A stretch of DNA of 64,000 bases from Bacillota bacterium (GTDB lineage: Bacteria > Bacillota > Clostridia > Lachnospirales > Cellulosilyticaceae). The position numbers were made by a program, and so were the translations under genes. The DNA lies in contig JAEYNQ010000272.1 of the NCBI GenBank assembly GCA_023412455.1, positions 1 through 64,000 on the forward strand, given 5' to 3'. The notes under the pieces were generated by a model that had not been told where the DNA came from, did no database searches, and saw only the letters and a program-made list of their open reading frames with translations. This document shows positions 8,916 through 16,242 of the stretch, in pieces; position 1 is the first letter of the stretch; each line of letters opens with the position of its first letter.

Positions 8916-9238
8916 TCAATTATAACTACTAAGAACTACATCATAGATATCTTCAATGAGCCTTAACCCTCCCTTAAAGCCTACATAAGTTTGCTGAATT
9001 TGAGGTTTTTTATCTGTAACAAAAACTTCTTTTGGAACAATTCCTTCATATCCCATGGAATAATGTTCATCCCCAATAATTCCTACAGCACAGGTGGTAG
9101 CCACAAAAATAACTTTTGATTTTACCTTTTCATTAACTTCTTCAATAGCTCTTTAGCTCTTCCACAGTAACCTGTTATGGAATCTAAACGTTTCCCATGA
9201 ATGGCTACCTCTGGTAAATCTAAATTTAATTTACTCAT
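8916..9238 (-). pseudogene. Internally deleted nitrogenase-like component 1 (NifD/MarD-like) remnant
   Basis: Two pieces of one protein survive in different frames. From ATG 9238 (strong GGGGGAAG site) 38 codons read MSKLNLDLPEVAIHGKRLD, then ITGYCGRAKELL, and stop at 9122. A second frame overlapping at about 9150 gives KVIFVATTCAVGIIGD, resembling the third P-cluster-cysteine region of nitrogenase component 1 (ECPIGLIGDD in NifD). It then jumps to a C-terminal-type GFKGGLRLIEDIY and stops at 8916. Most of a roughly 400-residue protein is missing. The S-box directly upstream suggests a nitrogenase-like enzyme of sulfur metabolism, such as methylthio-alkane reductase, rather than a dinitrogenase. 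No other Mar/Nif subunit gene is present in the window. Confidence 0.6.
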
Positions 9239-9293
9239 TTTCTTCCCCCATCTCCCTCAGACTATTAAGATTTACTTAAATTAAATTTAATCA

Positions 9294-9458
9294 TAAAAAA
9301 TCTACTTTCTTGAGTAAGAAAGTAGTTAAGACGGAAGAATCTATGGCTACTTTCTTATCTTTCAAACCTTATGGTTTGTAGGAATTAGCACCTTGAATAA
9401 CTATGTTATCCTGGTTGCTGGGCATCATTGGGCCAGTCCCTTCGCCTCTCTAGATAAG
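9294..9458 (-). ncRNA. S-box (SAM-I) riboswitch with terminator
   Basis: Minus-strand aptamer 9354-9458: P1 CTTATCT/AGATAAG, AGAGAGGCGAAGGGACTGG, CCCAATGATGCCCAGCAACC, the conserved GGTGCTAATTCC, and P4 CAAACCATAAGGTTTG. Downstream, CTACTTTCTTACTCAAGAAAGTAG followed by ATTTTTT forms an intrinsic terminator (9294-9324). AAGAAAGTAG next to the P1 3' strand is the competing antiterminator sequence. This is a complete OFF switch: SAM binding should terminate transcription before the decayed nitrogenase-like gene and malY. Confidence 0.93.
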
Positions 9459-9492
9459 AAAATTTATTTCCTAGTATTGCTATATGTTTAGT

Positions 9493-9521
9493 ATTGTATT
9501 GTCATTTTTCATTAATGTCAA
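9493..9521 (-). promoter_or_regulatory. Sigma-A promoter of the S-box operon
   Basis: On the minus strand TTGACA, exactly 17 nt, then TACAAT, some 30 nt upstream of the S-box P1. It is divergent from the plus-strand gene starting at 9618. Confidence 0.75.
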
Positions 9522-9617
9522 TATATTTTTTATATTTTATCAACTATGTTTTTTTGTAATAGGCCTACCTCTTTTTTGCATAAAGTAATAATACAAAGAA
9601 AAAAGGAGTTTATAACT

Positions 9618-10964
9618 ATGGAGGACCCTAGAAGTAATCATTTATTACTCGATGCACTCTGCCAGCACAAAAACCTAGTCCTAAAAGACTATTTAAACTC
9701 CCTTAAAGATTTTTGTGTATGTCCTCCTCCTACATGCCCTCATAGTCTTTCTCTTTTTAAAATCCAAGTGCTTCCTAGCTCTACAACTTCTCCCTTTTTT
9801 ACCTTTGTTTTAAATGCTTTAGGAAATCTAAAGGATGTCTTTGGTTATATCCTCCAATCTTCTTCTCAAGGTATCCAATTCTATATAGGCTTAAAAAGTA
9901 TGACCTCAGACTCTTTGACCTCTCTTCAGCTTCTCAAAAGTGGTCTTACAAATACTTTTCCCTCTATCCAATTTTGTGAACTGTCCCCTAAAGAAAGTTC
10001 GCAGCTTCTAAAAGAATGGTTTAACCCTCTTACCCTAGAAGCCCTTAGTTGTAGTATGGTTATTCCTGACAATACGACAAGTACAAATGTGCCAATTAAC
10101 CAAAAGCTCCTAGAGCTTTTAAAACAAGAAGAATTTTTAGCCTTGTTTTTGGCTATCCCTTTTAATTCTTGTGAAATCAAATGCCTTATTAAGGAGTTGC
10201 AGGAGCTGTTTCAGACCCTTTCTTCCTTCTCTCAAACAGCTTTTACCTTTTCTCATAATCAATCGACTACTATTAGCTTAACTCGTTCTAATAGTACTGC
10301 TAAAGCTAAAGGTTCTTCCCGTACCTGTACTAAAGGCTTCTCCAAAGGGCATAATGTTTCTAGCTACTCACTTACTACACCTTCTACCTCTTTACCGCTT
10401 ACTAGTAATCGTTCTATTAATATCAGCATGTGTCGTAATCAGGCTCAAGGATGTAGTCATACAGATAATGATTCCCTAGCAGAAGGTGAAAGTGAAAATA
10501 ATACCTTAACTACTGGTACTACTCATCAAAAAAATACTCAAAATACAAAAAATGAAGGCATTGCCTTTACAAATCAGAATAAAATGGTTAGTGATGCTTT
10601 AGCTAAAATAAATGCCCTTATCTCTCGCCTGATGGCTGTTTCAGAGGGGCCTATGTTTTGTTTTAGTTCCTACTTTTTATCTTCTTGTAAAGCAACAAGT
10701 CTACGAGCTGCCTATACTTATACAGGATTAGCCAAGGACACTAGCGCCAATATCCAAGACAGCTTTGTCATTACTTGGACAGAAGACGATGCTTGTTTTC
10801 CTATTCTTTTAGAAACCTTAGAAAGTTTTTCACCTCTATACTTTAATGCCCCTCATTGTTCAAGGCCTATTACAAGCTCTACACTCATCACTTCTTTAGA
10901 GCTTTTAAATACTTTTTATTTTCCTTATCCTTTAGTAGAACGCCCTCCTTTGCCCCCCTCTTAA
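9618..10964 (+). CDS. Truncated HerA-like ATPase N-terminal region, ATPase domain absent
   Basis: A 448-residue protein with no confident database-style identity. The first 150 residues contain FVFGYILQSSSQGIQFYIGLK-like and LLKSGLTNTFPSIQF segments (read at about 70-125). A Ser/Thr-rich low-complexity region covers about 210-310. Then comes GPMFCFSSYFLSSCKATSLRAAYTYTGL and a late TSSTLITSLELLNTFYFP. I recall this order (YLG-type domain, Ser-rich stretch, SLRAA segment) from HerA/DUF87-like ATPases of Firmicutes, where a Walker ATPase follows; here the protein stops just before that point. ATG 9618 is chosen because AAGGAG lies 10 nt upstream; the longer ORF start at 9546 has no site. It ends next to a clean terminator, so the short form may be stable rather than recently broken. 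Confidence 0.5.
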   Translation: MEDPRSNHLLLDALCQHKNLVLKDYLNSLKDFCVCPPPTCPHSLSLFKIQVLPSSTTSPFFTFVLNALGNLKDVFGYILQSSSQGIQFYIGLKSMTSDSLTSLQLLKSGLTNTFPSIQFCELSPKESSQLLKEWFNPLTLEALSCSMVIPDNTTSTNVPINQKLLELLKQEEFLALFLAIPFNSCEIKCLIKELQELFQTLSSFSQTAFTFSHNQSTTISLTRSNSTAKAKGSSRTCTKGFSKGHNVSSYSLTTPSTSLPLTSNRSINISMCRNQAQGCSHTDNDSLAEGESENNTLTTGTTHQKNTQNTKNEGIAFTNQNKMVSDALAKINALISRLMAVSEGPMFCFSSYFLSSCKATSLRAAYTYTGLAKDTSANIQDSFVITWTEDDACFPILLETLESFSPLYFNAPHCSRPITSSTLITSLELLNTFYFPYPLVERPPLPPS

Positions 10965-10971
10965 TTTTTAT

Positions 10972-11029
10972 AAAAGGACTATAGCTATTCTTACTCTCTT
11001 TGGAGAAGAGAATAAGGCTATAGTCCTTC
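10972..11029 (+). terminator. Intrinsic terminator after the HerA-like gene
   Basis: Arms AAGGACTATAGC and GCTATAGTCCTT, with a further inner ATTCTTACTCTC/GAGAATAAG stem, are followed by CTTCCTTT. It begins 8 nt after the stop codon. Confidence 0.75.
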
Positions 11030-11057
11030 TTCCTTTAAGATTATTTGATAAACTTAT

Positions 11058-11103
11058 AAATTTAATACCAATTAAATAAATCTATTTACTTGGTATTAAA
11101 TTT
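11058..11103. repeat. Perfect 13-bp inverted repeat upstream of mccB, possible operator
   Basis: AAATTTAATACCA at 11058-11070 is repeated in inverse orientation as TGGTATTAAATTT at 11091-11103, with a 20-nt AT-rich centre. No T run follows, so it is not an obvious terminator. It lies about 70 nt before the mccB start, where a cysteine-metabolism regulator could bind. The regulator is not identifiable from the sequence. Confidence 0.5.
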
Positions 11104-11174
11104 GTCGTATACTCTTATTTAAAATATTTAAATTTTCTTTATTTTATAATTTATTCTATTAAGGAGGAATAACA

Positions 11175-12263
11175 ATGCATTTCAATTCAAAAGTTATACA
11201 TGGTGGAATATCAGAAGACCTTGCGACAGGTGCTGTTAGTATCCCCATCTATCAAACTTCAACCTATAGACAAGAAGCTATTGGAAAAAACAAAGGCTAT
11301 GAGTATTCACGAACAGGAAATCCTACACGAGAAGCTTTAGAAACACTTATTGCTGACTTAGAAGGTGGTGTGGCTGGCTTTGCTTTTGCCTCTGGCCTAG
11401 CAGCTCTTTCTACAATATTGATGCTTTTTAAAGCAGGGGACCATATTGTTTTATCTGATAATGTTTATGGTGGAACCTTTCGTGTGATCGACAAGGTCTT
11501 TGTCAACTTAGGTTTATCTTATTCTTTAGTAGATACTTCTAACTTAGTAGAAGTGGAAAGGGCTATCACTCCCGCTACTCAAGCTATTCTTGTTGAAACA
11601 CCTACTAATCCTTTATTGAAGCTTACAGATTTATCTGCTATAACTACCCTAGCTAAAAAACATCATCTTATTTCGGTAGTAGACAACACCTTTTTAACCC
11701 CTTATCTACAGCGTCCTATTGAACATGGCATAGATATAGTTGTCCATAGTGCCACTAAATATCTAGGTGGCCATAGTGATGTAGTGGCAGGCCTCGTTGT
11801 TGTTACTACACCAGAGCTTAAGGAACGCCTTCATTTCTTGCAAAATGCAGTAGGTGCTATATTAGGTCCTCAAGATAGCTGGCTTCTTATCCGTGGCATT
11901 AAAACACTTGCTATTCGCCTTGAAAAAGCTCAAGAAAATGCTCAAAAAGTGGTATCTTTTTTAAATACTTTACCTGAAGTAAACAAGGTTTATTACCCCC
12001 ATATCGGTGCAATGATTTCCTTTGAGCTAGATTCAGCTGAACGTGCTAAAAAGCTAGTAGAAAAAGTTCAAATGATTGCTTTAGCTGAAAGTCTAGGTGG
12101 CATTGAAAGCCTTATCTCCCTACCAGCAGCCATGACACATGCCTCTATTCCCAAGACTCAACGTGAAAAGCTAGGTATAAAAGATAGCTTGCTACGGTTA
12201 TCCGTTGGCATAGAAGCTAGCGAAGATCTTATTAACGACCTTAAACAAAGCCTTGGCTATTAA
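11175..12263 (+). CDS. mccB: MccB/MetB-type PLP enzyme (cystathionine/homocysteine gamma-lyase) with short internal deletion
   Basis: PLP-dependent Cys/Met-metabolism enzyme, expected to cleave cystathionine to cysteine, 2-oxobutyrate and ammonia. It has the family landmarks SIPIYQTSTY, YEYSRTGNPTR, FASGLAA, VETPTNPLL, VVDNTFLTPYLQRP and HSATKYLGGHSDVVAG with the Schiff-base lysine; the C-terminal LRLSVGIE is present. At 362 aa it is shorter than the usual 375-385. The alignment-by-eye gap falls between KVYYP and GAMISFEL, where relatives carry a segment like GLxxHPGHxxAxxQxxGFG; about 17 residues are missing in frame. AAGGAGG precedes the ATG. It forms a likely operon with the fused mccA-like gene 61 nt downstream. 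Confidence 0.85.
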   Translation: MHFNSKVIHGGISEDLATGAVSIPIYQTSTYRQEAIGKNKGYEYSRTGNPTREALETLIADLEGGVAGFAFASGLAALSTILMLFKAGDHIVLSDNVYGGTFRVIDKVFVNLGLSYSLVDTSNLVEVERAITPATQAILVETPTNPLLKLTDLSAITTLAKKHHLISVVDNTFLTPYLQRPIEHGIDIVVHSATKYLGGHSDVVAGLVVVTTPELKERLHFLQNAVGAILGPQDSWLLIRGIKTLAIRLEKAQENAQKVVSFLNTLPEVNKVYYPHIGAMISFELDSAERAKKLVEKVQMIALAESLGGIESLISLPAAMTHASIPKTQREKLGIKDSLLRLSVGIEASEDLINDLKQSLGY

Positions 12264-12324
12264 CTGCTTCTAGTAAAGGCCATAGCTTATCAACCATTAG
12301 AAATCAAAAATAGGAGGGACTAAA

Positions 12325-13902
12325 ATGCAGTATATTAATGATATTCGTCATCTAATTGGTAATACCCCACTCCTTAAGCTTAACCACCTTGCACCCGAAG
12401 TGGAAGCTAATCTCTTTGCTAAACTAGAGTATTTTAATCCTGGTGGTAGTGTTAAAGATAGAGTGGGAATGGAAATACTTGAAGCTGCTGAACGAGAAGG
12501 AAAGCTCCTCCCCGGCTATACCATTATTGAGGCAACAGCTGGTAATATGGGGATCGGCCTTGCTATGGCTGCCTTTGAAAAGGGATATGCTTTAAAGCTA
12601 GTGGTCCCAGCTAAATTTGCTCTTGAAAAGCAAATCCTTATGAAAGCTTTAGGGGCAGAAATTATTGTCACCCCTACTGAGGAAGGAATTGAAGGGGCTA
12701 TTCGTAAGGCTAGAGAACTGGCAGAGGTTATCCCAACCTCTTTTACACCTAGCCAATTTGAAAATGAGCACAATATCAGTGCACATTTTAAAACAGGCAA
12801 AGAAATTTATGATGCTTTGGATGGACAAATTGATATTCTCGTAGCTGGTGCTGGCTCTGGTGGAACAATCATGGGGATTGCCACTTACCTAAAGGCTCAG
12901 AATCCTCACATCAAAATAGTCCTTGCAGATCCTGTAGGCTCTATCTTGGGTGGTGGTCAGGAAGGTAATTATCATATTGAGGGCATTGGTAATCATTTTA
13001 TCCCCCGTATCTTTAATGAAGCGCTTATTGATGAAGTAGAAAAAATATCTGATGAAGAAGTTTCCTATTATGTTCAGCTACTGGGTAAAAAAGAAGGTGT
13101 ACTAGTAGGAGCCTCTTCTGGTGCTGCTGCAGCTGCCTCTATTAAACAGGCCTATAAAGCGAAAAAACCTGTTAATATTGTCACAGTCTTTTCAGATAGG
13201 AGTGATCGTTACTTTAGCCAAAATCTCTATGACTTTGATCTTCAACTTTCTGATTTCCGTTTCAAAGCACTCTTTGATAATTGGGCTGATGCTTATGATG
13301 GAACCATTACTGCTTCTTCCGGAGAATACCAGGAGGTCTTTGAAAATTATGAGGATATTCTTAAAGATACTGTAGCAGCTATTCATAAAGCTGAAGGTGC
13401 ACTCGTCTTAGATTTAGGTTCAGGGACAGGTAACCTAGCTCATGAAGCAGCTCTTGCAGGCTATAAGGTTATAGGAATTGAGCCTAACGAAAGAATGCGT
13501 CAAATCGCTAGTGCCAAATATCCAGAGCTCACCTTCCTAGAAGGCACCTTCCTCAACTTACCTCACTCTGGTGAACAAGTGGATGCCATCATCAGTAGCT
13601 ATGCTTTCCATCATCTTTCTGACCAGGAAAAGAAAACTGCCATTAAACAATTCGCCAGTAAGCTTAAGCCTCAAGGTAAAGTCATTTTTGCAGATACCAC
13701 TTATGAATCCACCCATGTACAAGAGGCCCTTCTTAAGGAAGCTCAAGATAAAGGTTACAAATCGCTTGCCAGAGACCTACAAACAGAGTTTTATACAACT
13801 CACCAAGTTCTAGAAAAGATTTTTATAGAACTGGGTTTTAGTCTCGAATGGGCTCAAAAAAATAAATTTGTTTGGCTTTTAATCGCTACTAAGATCTTTT
13901 AA
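12325..13902 (+). CDS. mccA: Fusion: MccA/CysK-type PLP beta-synthase with YrrT-type SAM methyltransferase
   Basis: A 525-residue two-domain protein. Residues 1 to about 305 form a cysteine synthase/cystathionine beta-synthase fold: IGNTPLLKL (11-19), NPGGSVKDR with PLP Lys44, EATAGNMGIGLA, and the phosphate loop GAGSGGTI (175-182). From about 311 a complete class I methyltransferase follows: FDNWADAYDGTI, SAM motif DLGSGTGN (363-370), GIEPNERMR and YAFHHLSDQEK. This closely resembles B. subtilis YrrT, whose gene sits beside mccA and mccB. Here the two enzymes are one reading frame with no stop or frameshift at the junction. In B. subtilis this gene set converts homocysteine to cysteine; the methyltransferase's substrate is not established. 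A ribosome site AGGAGGG is present; mccB is immediately upstream. Confidence 0.87.
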   Translation: MQYINDIRHLIGNTPLLKLNHLAPEVEANLFAKLEYFNPGGSVKDRVGMEILEAAEREGKLLPGYTIIEATAGNMGIGLAMAAFEKGYALKLVVPAKFALEKQILMKALGAEIIVTPTEEGIEGAIRKARELAEVIPTSFTPSQFENEHNISAHFKTGKEIYDALDGQIDILVAGAGSGGTIMGIATYLKAQNPHIKIVLADPVGSILGGGQEGNYHIEGIGNHFIPRIFNEALIDEVEKISDEEVSYYVQLLGKKEGVLVGASSGAAAAASIKQAYKAKKPVNIVTVFSDRSDRYFSQNLYDFDLQLSDFRFKALFDNWADAYDGTITASSGEYQEVFENYEDILKDTVAAIHKAEGALVLDLGSGTGNLAHEAALAGYKVIGIEPNERMRQIASAKYPELTFLEGTFLNLPHSGEQVDAIISSYAFHHLSDQEKKTAIKQFASKLKPQGKVIFADTTYESTHVQEALLKEAQDKGYKSLARDLQTEFYTTHQVLEKIFIELGFSLEWAQKNKFVWLLIATKIF

Positions 13903-13944
13903 AACTATCTGTAGTGATTTATTAAGAAGTCATTTTAAAGGTGT

Positions 13945-13993
13945 AAAAGGAGCTATGACATGATTTTAATCAGCTTATGTGAGCTCCTTTTCG
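13945..13993 (+). terminator. Intrinsic terminator of the mccB-mccA operon
   Basis: AAAAGGAGCT (13945-13954) pairs with AGCTCCTTTT (13982-13991), with ATGACAT/CTTATGT extending the stem. It lies about 45 nt after the stop codon. Confidence 0.75.
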
Positions 13994-14068
13994 ACTTAAT
14001 AATTTCCTTATTTTACCTTATTTATGTACAATAGGCATTCTTTTACATCATTTATTTTTATTTTGGTA

Positions 14069-14095
14069 TTAACCTTTATAGCAAAAGGTCGATAT
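14069..14095 (+). promoter_or_regulatory. Sigma-D (motility)-like promoter upstream of cassette A
   Basis: TTAA, 15 nt, GTCGATAT compares with the Bacillus sigma-D/FliA consensus TAAA-N15-GCCGATAT. A near-identical element occurs at 22102-22128 in front of the second cassette. It is about 610 nt upstream of the first binding-protein gene, so an untranslated or decayed stretch lies between. Confidence 0.5.
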
Positions 14096-14099
14096 ATAA

Positions 14100-14428
14100 A
14101 TAATTATGAAAATATTAAATATTTAGATTTTAACAATTAATTGAAAGTTTGATTTTTTAACAACAAATAAAGTGCTATTCATTAGTTTAAAGCGATCTAT
14201 ACCTTCAGAATTAGATAACTTTCCTTCTCCTGCACATAAAAAATTGAATATCCTGAACTGATGTAAAGAAGTATATTTCTTGCATGAGAAATACGCATAG
14301 CGAAAGTTATGTTTTAGAACAGGTAGTGTCAACTTTATTAAGCTGGTAGCTTTGTAATGAACTTTTGAAATGCTTTTCACGAAAGTGTTTCCCAAAGTTC
14401 AAGATGCTGTAACATCATGATGCCATAG
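14100..14428. other. Gene-poor stretch between the sigma-D-like promoter and hairpin
   Basis: No convincing gene. A 90-codon minus-strand frame (14123-14395) lacks a ribosome site and a recognisable domain. Its last 25 codons (SEGIDRFKLMNS and onward) faintly resemble a minus-strand frame at about 22170-22250 (LEGVNSKDLFIKVMF). This suggests both flanks derive from one duplicated ancestral segment. Function unknown. Confidence 0.3.
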
Positions 14429-14475
14429 AGGCGGCAGTACCACATCTTAAATGAGGGGTACTTGCCGCCTTCTTA
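14429..14475 (+). terminator. Hairpin, probable terminator
   Basis: AGGCGGCAGTACC and GGTACTTGCCGCCT form a strong stem with an A/G-rich loop, followed by TCTTATTTAT. It lies between the sigma-D-like promoter and the first binding-protein gene, so it could attenuate the transcript. Confidence 0.55.
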
Positions 14476-14707
14476 TTTATATGAGGCACAATTCATTTAT
14501 TATATTCCATCATGCTCTATACGTAAGCCCAATGATAACCCATATATAAAGGGGTGAAAGAAGTCATAAAAAGCACCAAAACAGGGTAATAATCCTCCTC
14601 TTATCTTTGGAAAACAAAAAGGTGAGGATAAAACTTAAATTATTGATGTTCCATTGGCTTCATCACATATATTTGAAATTTATAGGTCTAGGGAGGGAGG
14701 AAGGTCC

Positions 14708-16063
14708 ATGCAATTAATACCAATGAAAGGTCTATCAACAGTACTAGGGCTTAGTATGATGATGACCATGACGGGAGGAGGCGGGAATAATACACAGCCA
14801 TTAGTTAAAGAGAAGAAGGTCATCACACATAGCAAAAAAGAAGTAGTAAAAAATAAAGAAGAGTCACTAGCTAAGCCTGAAGAAGTTACATTAAACTTTT
14901 GGCATTATTGGGAAGGAGAGACAGATGTTTATTATGACGTGGCAAAAACGATTATAGCTGATTTTGAAAAGCAATATCCTCATATTAAGATTAATGTTGA
15001 CAGCACAGAGTATGAAGATTATAAGCACAAAATTAAAGCAGCGGCAGTAGCTCATGAATCTCCTGATGTTTTTTTATGCCGGGAAGGCCATTTCTTTAAA
15101 CCATTTATTGAAGCTGATAGGATCCTTGCTATTGATAAGTATTTGGAAGATGGAACAAAAGATAAGCTAGTAGGGGGCGCCCTTGCTCATGTTACCTATG
15201 ACGACAAAGTTTATGGGTTGACTTTTGGACTCTATTGTGGAGCTATGTTCATAAATGAAGAGCTCTTTAAACAACTTAATATTAAAATTCCAGAAACCTA
15301 TAGTGAACTTATAACAGCAGTTAAAGCCTTTAAAGCAGACGGTATCACACCTATGGCTGTGTCTGGTCTGGATACATGGACCATTGCTATGTACTTTGAT
15401 GCAATGGCATTAAAGGCAGCAGGAAATGATACGATTGTACACGCCTTAAGCCCAAAAGGAAACTTTAAAGACCCCGCTTTCTTAAGTGCAGCTAATAAAT
15501 TTTCAGAGCTTGTCTCACTTGGAGCCTTCCCAGAAGAAGCAATGTGGCTTTCAAGAGACGAATCATTGATTGACTTCTTAGCTGGCGAAATCCCAATGCT
15601 CTTTGAGGGTAGCTGGTCGGTTAATACAATTATTTATAGGGCCGATCCACAACTCATAGATAAAGTTATTGTAAAAGGCTTCCCAGTATTTGAAGATGGT
15701 AACGGCAACAAAAATCAATTCACTGGTGGTGCAGTAGATGCTCTCATGATTAGTGCAGATACAAAGCACAAGGAGGCTGCTGTATTATTTCAGAAGTATT
15801 TTTGTGAAAACATGTCCCGTGAAGCCTATCTTATGGGTATCTCCTTACCAACGTGGAAAGTTGATGTAGATGAAAGCACTATCAATCCACTTACTGTTCA
15901 ACTTAAGGAACTTACAAGTGAGGCAGAAACCTTTACACTCTGGTGGGATACTTTACTTGATGATAAGGGTAGAGAAACTTACTACGATGCGCTTCAAGAA
16001 CTTTTTTTGCAAGACATCACACCAGAAGAATATATAGAGAAACTTGAGTCCATTTATGACTAA
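14708..16063 (+). CDS. Extracellular sugar-binding-like protein, copy A, lipobox cysteine lost
   Basis: Family 1 solute-binding protein (451 aa) homologous along its length to the next gene. Typical features are LNFWHYW after the linker, ADFEKQYPHIKINVDSTEYEDYKHKIKAAA, a hinge GLTFGLYCGAMFINEELF and a C-terminal TPEEYIEKLESIYD. The start is ATG 14708 with GGAGGAAGG upstream; the longer frame from 14654 has no site. The paralogue has the lipobox TVGCGG; here the same place reads MTGGGG, so the lipidation cysteine is replaced by glycine. The protein should then be released or stay attached by an uncleaved signal. Neither permease nor ATPase genes are nearby. It may serve chemotaxis or scavenging, or may be on the way to loss. 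Confidence 0.85.
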   Translation: MQLIPMKGLSTVLGLSMMMTMTGGGGNNTQPLVKEKKVITHSKKEVVKNKEESLAKPEEVTLNFWHYWEGETDVYYDVAKTIIADFEKQYPHIKINVDSTEYEDYKHKIKAAAVAHESPDVFLCREGHFFKPFIEADRILAIDKYLEDGTKDKLVGGALAHVTYDDKVYGLTFGLYCGAMFINEELFKQLNIKIPETYSELITAVKAFKADGITPMAVSGLDTWTIAMYFDAMALKAAGNDTIVHALSPKGNFKDPAFLSAANKFSELVSLGAFPEEAMWLSRDESLIDFLAGEIPMLFEGSWSVNTIIYRADPQLIDKVIVKGFPVFEDGNGNKNQFTGGAVDALMISADTKHKEAAVLFQKYFCENMSREAYLMGISLPTWKVDVDESTINPLTVQLKELTSEAETFTLWWDTLLDDKGRETYYDALQELFLQDITPEEYIEKLESIYD

Positions 16064-16076
16064 TAGAGAAAAGAAG

Positions 16077-16126
16077 TCCCTTAATGAAAGAAGCCTCTCG
16101 ACAAGAGATGCTTTATTGGGATCACA
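16077..16126 (+). terminator. Hairpin between the two binding-protein genes
   Basis: TCCC...AAGC..CTCTC and AGAG.TGCTT...GGGA form an imperfect stem with a GACA-type loop just after the copy A stop. No clean T run follows until 16133, so it may be a processing or partial termination hairpin. Confidence 0.4.
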
Positions 16127-16242
16127 TCCCATATTTTTAAAATGTGTTCAATAGTTTTCATTCAATAAGTAGTCATTTTTTAAGTAGCACCTAAAAGTAT
16201 CTAAATTCTCACAACCTATTTATCTAATGGGGAGGAAAGTTC

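Noticed and set aside
14123..14395. 90-codon minus-strand ORF
   Set aside because: No ribosome site, no recognisable domain, and it overlaps what looks like decayed intergenic DNA; described only as part of the gene-poor stretch.
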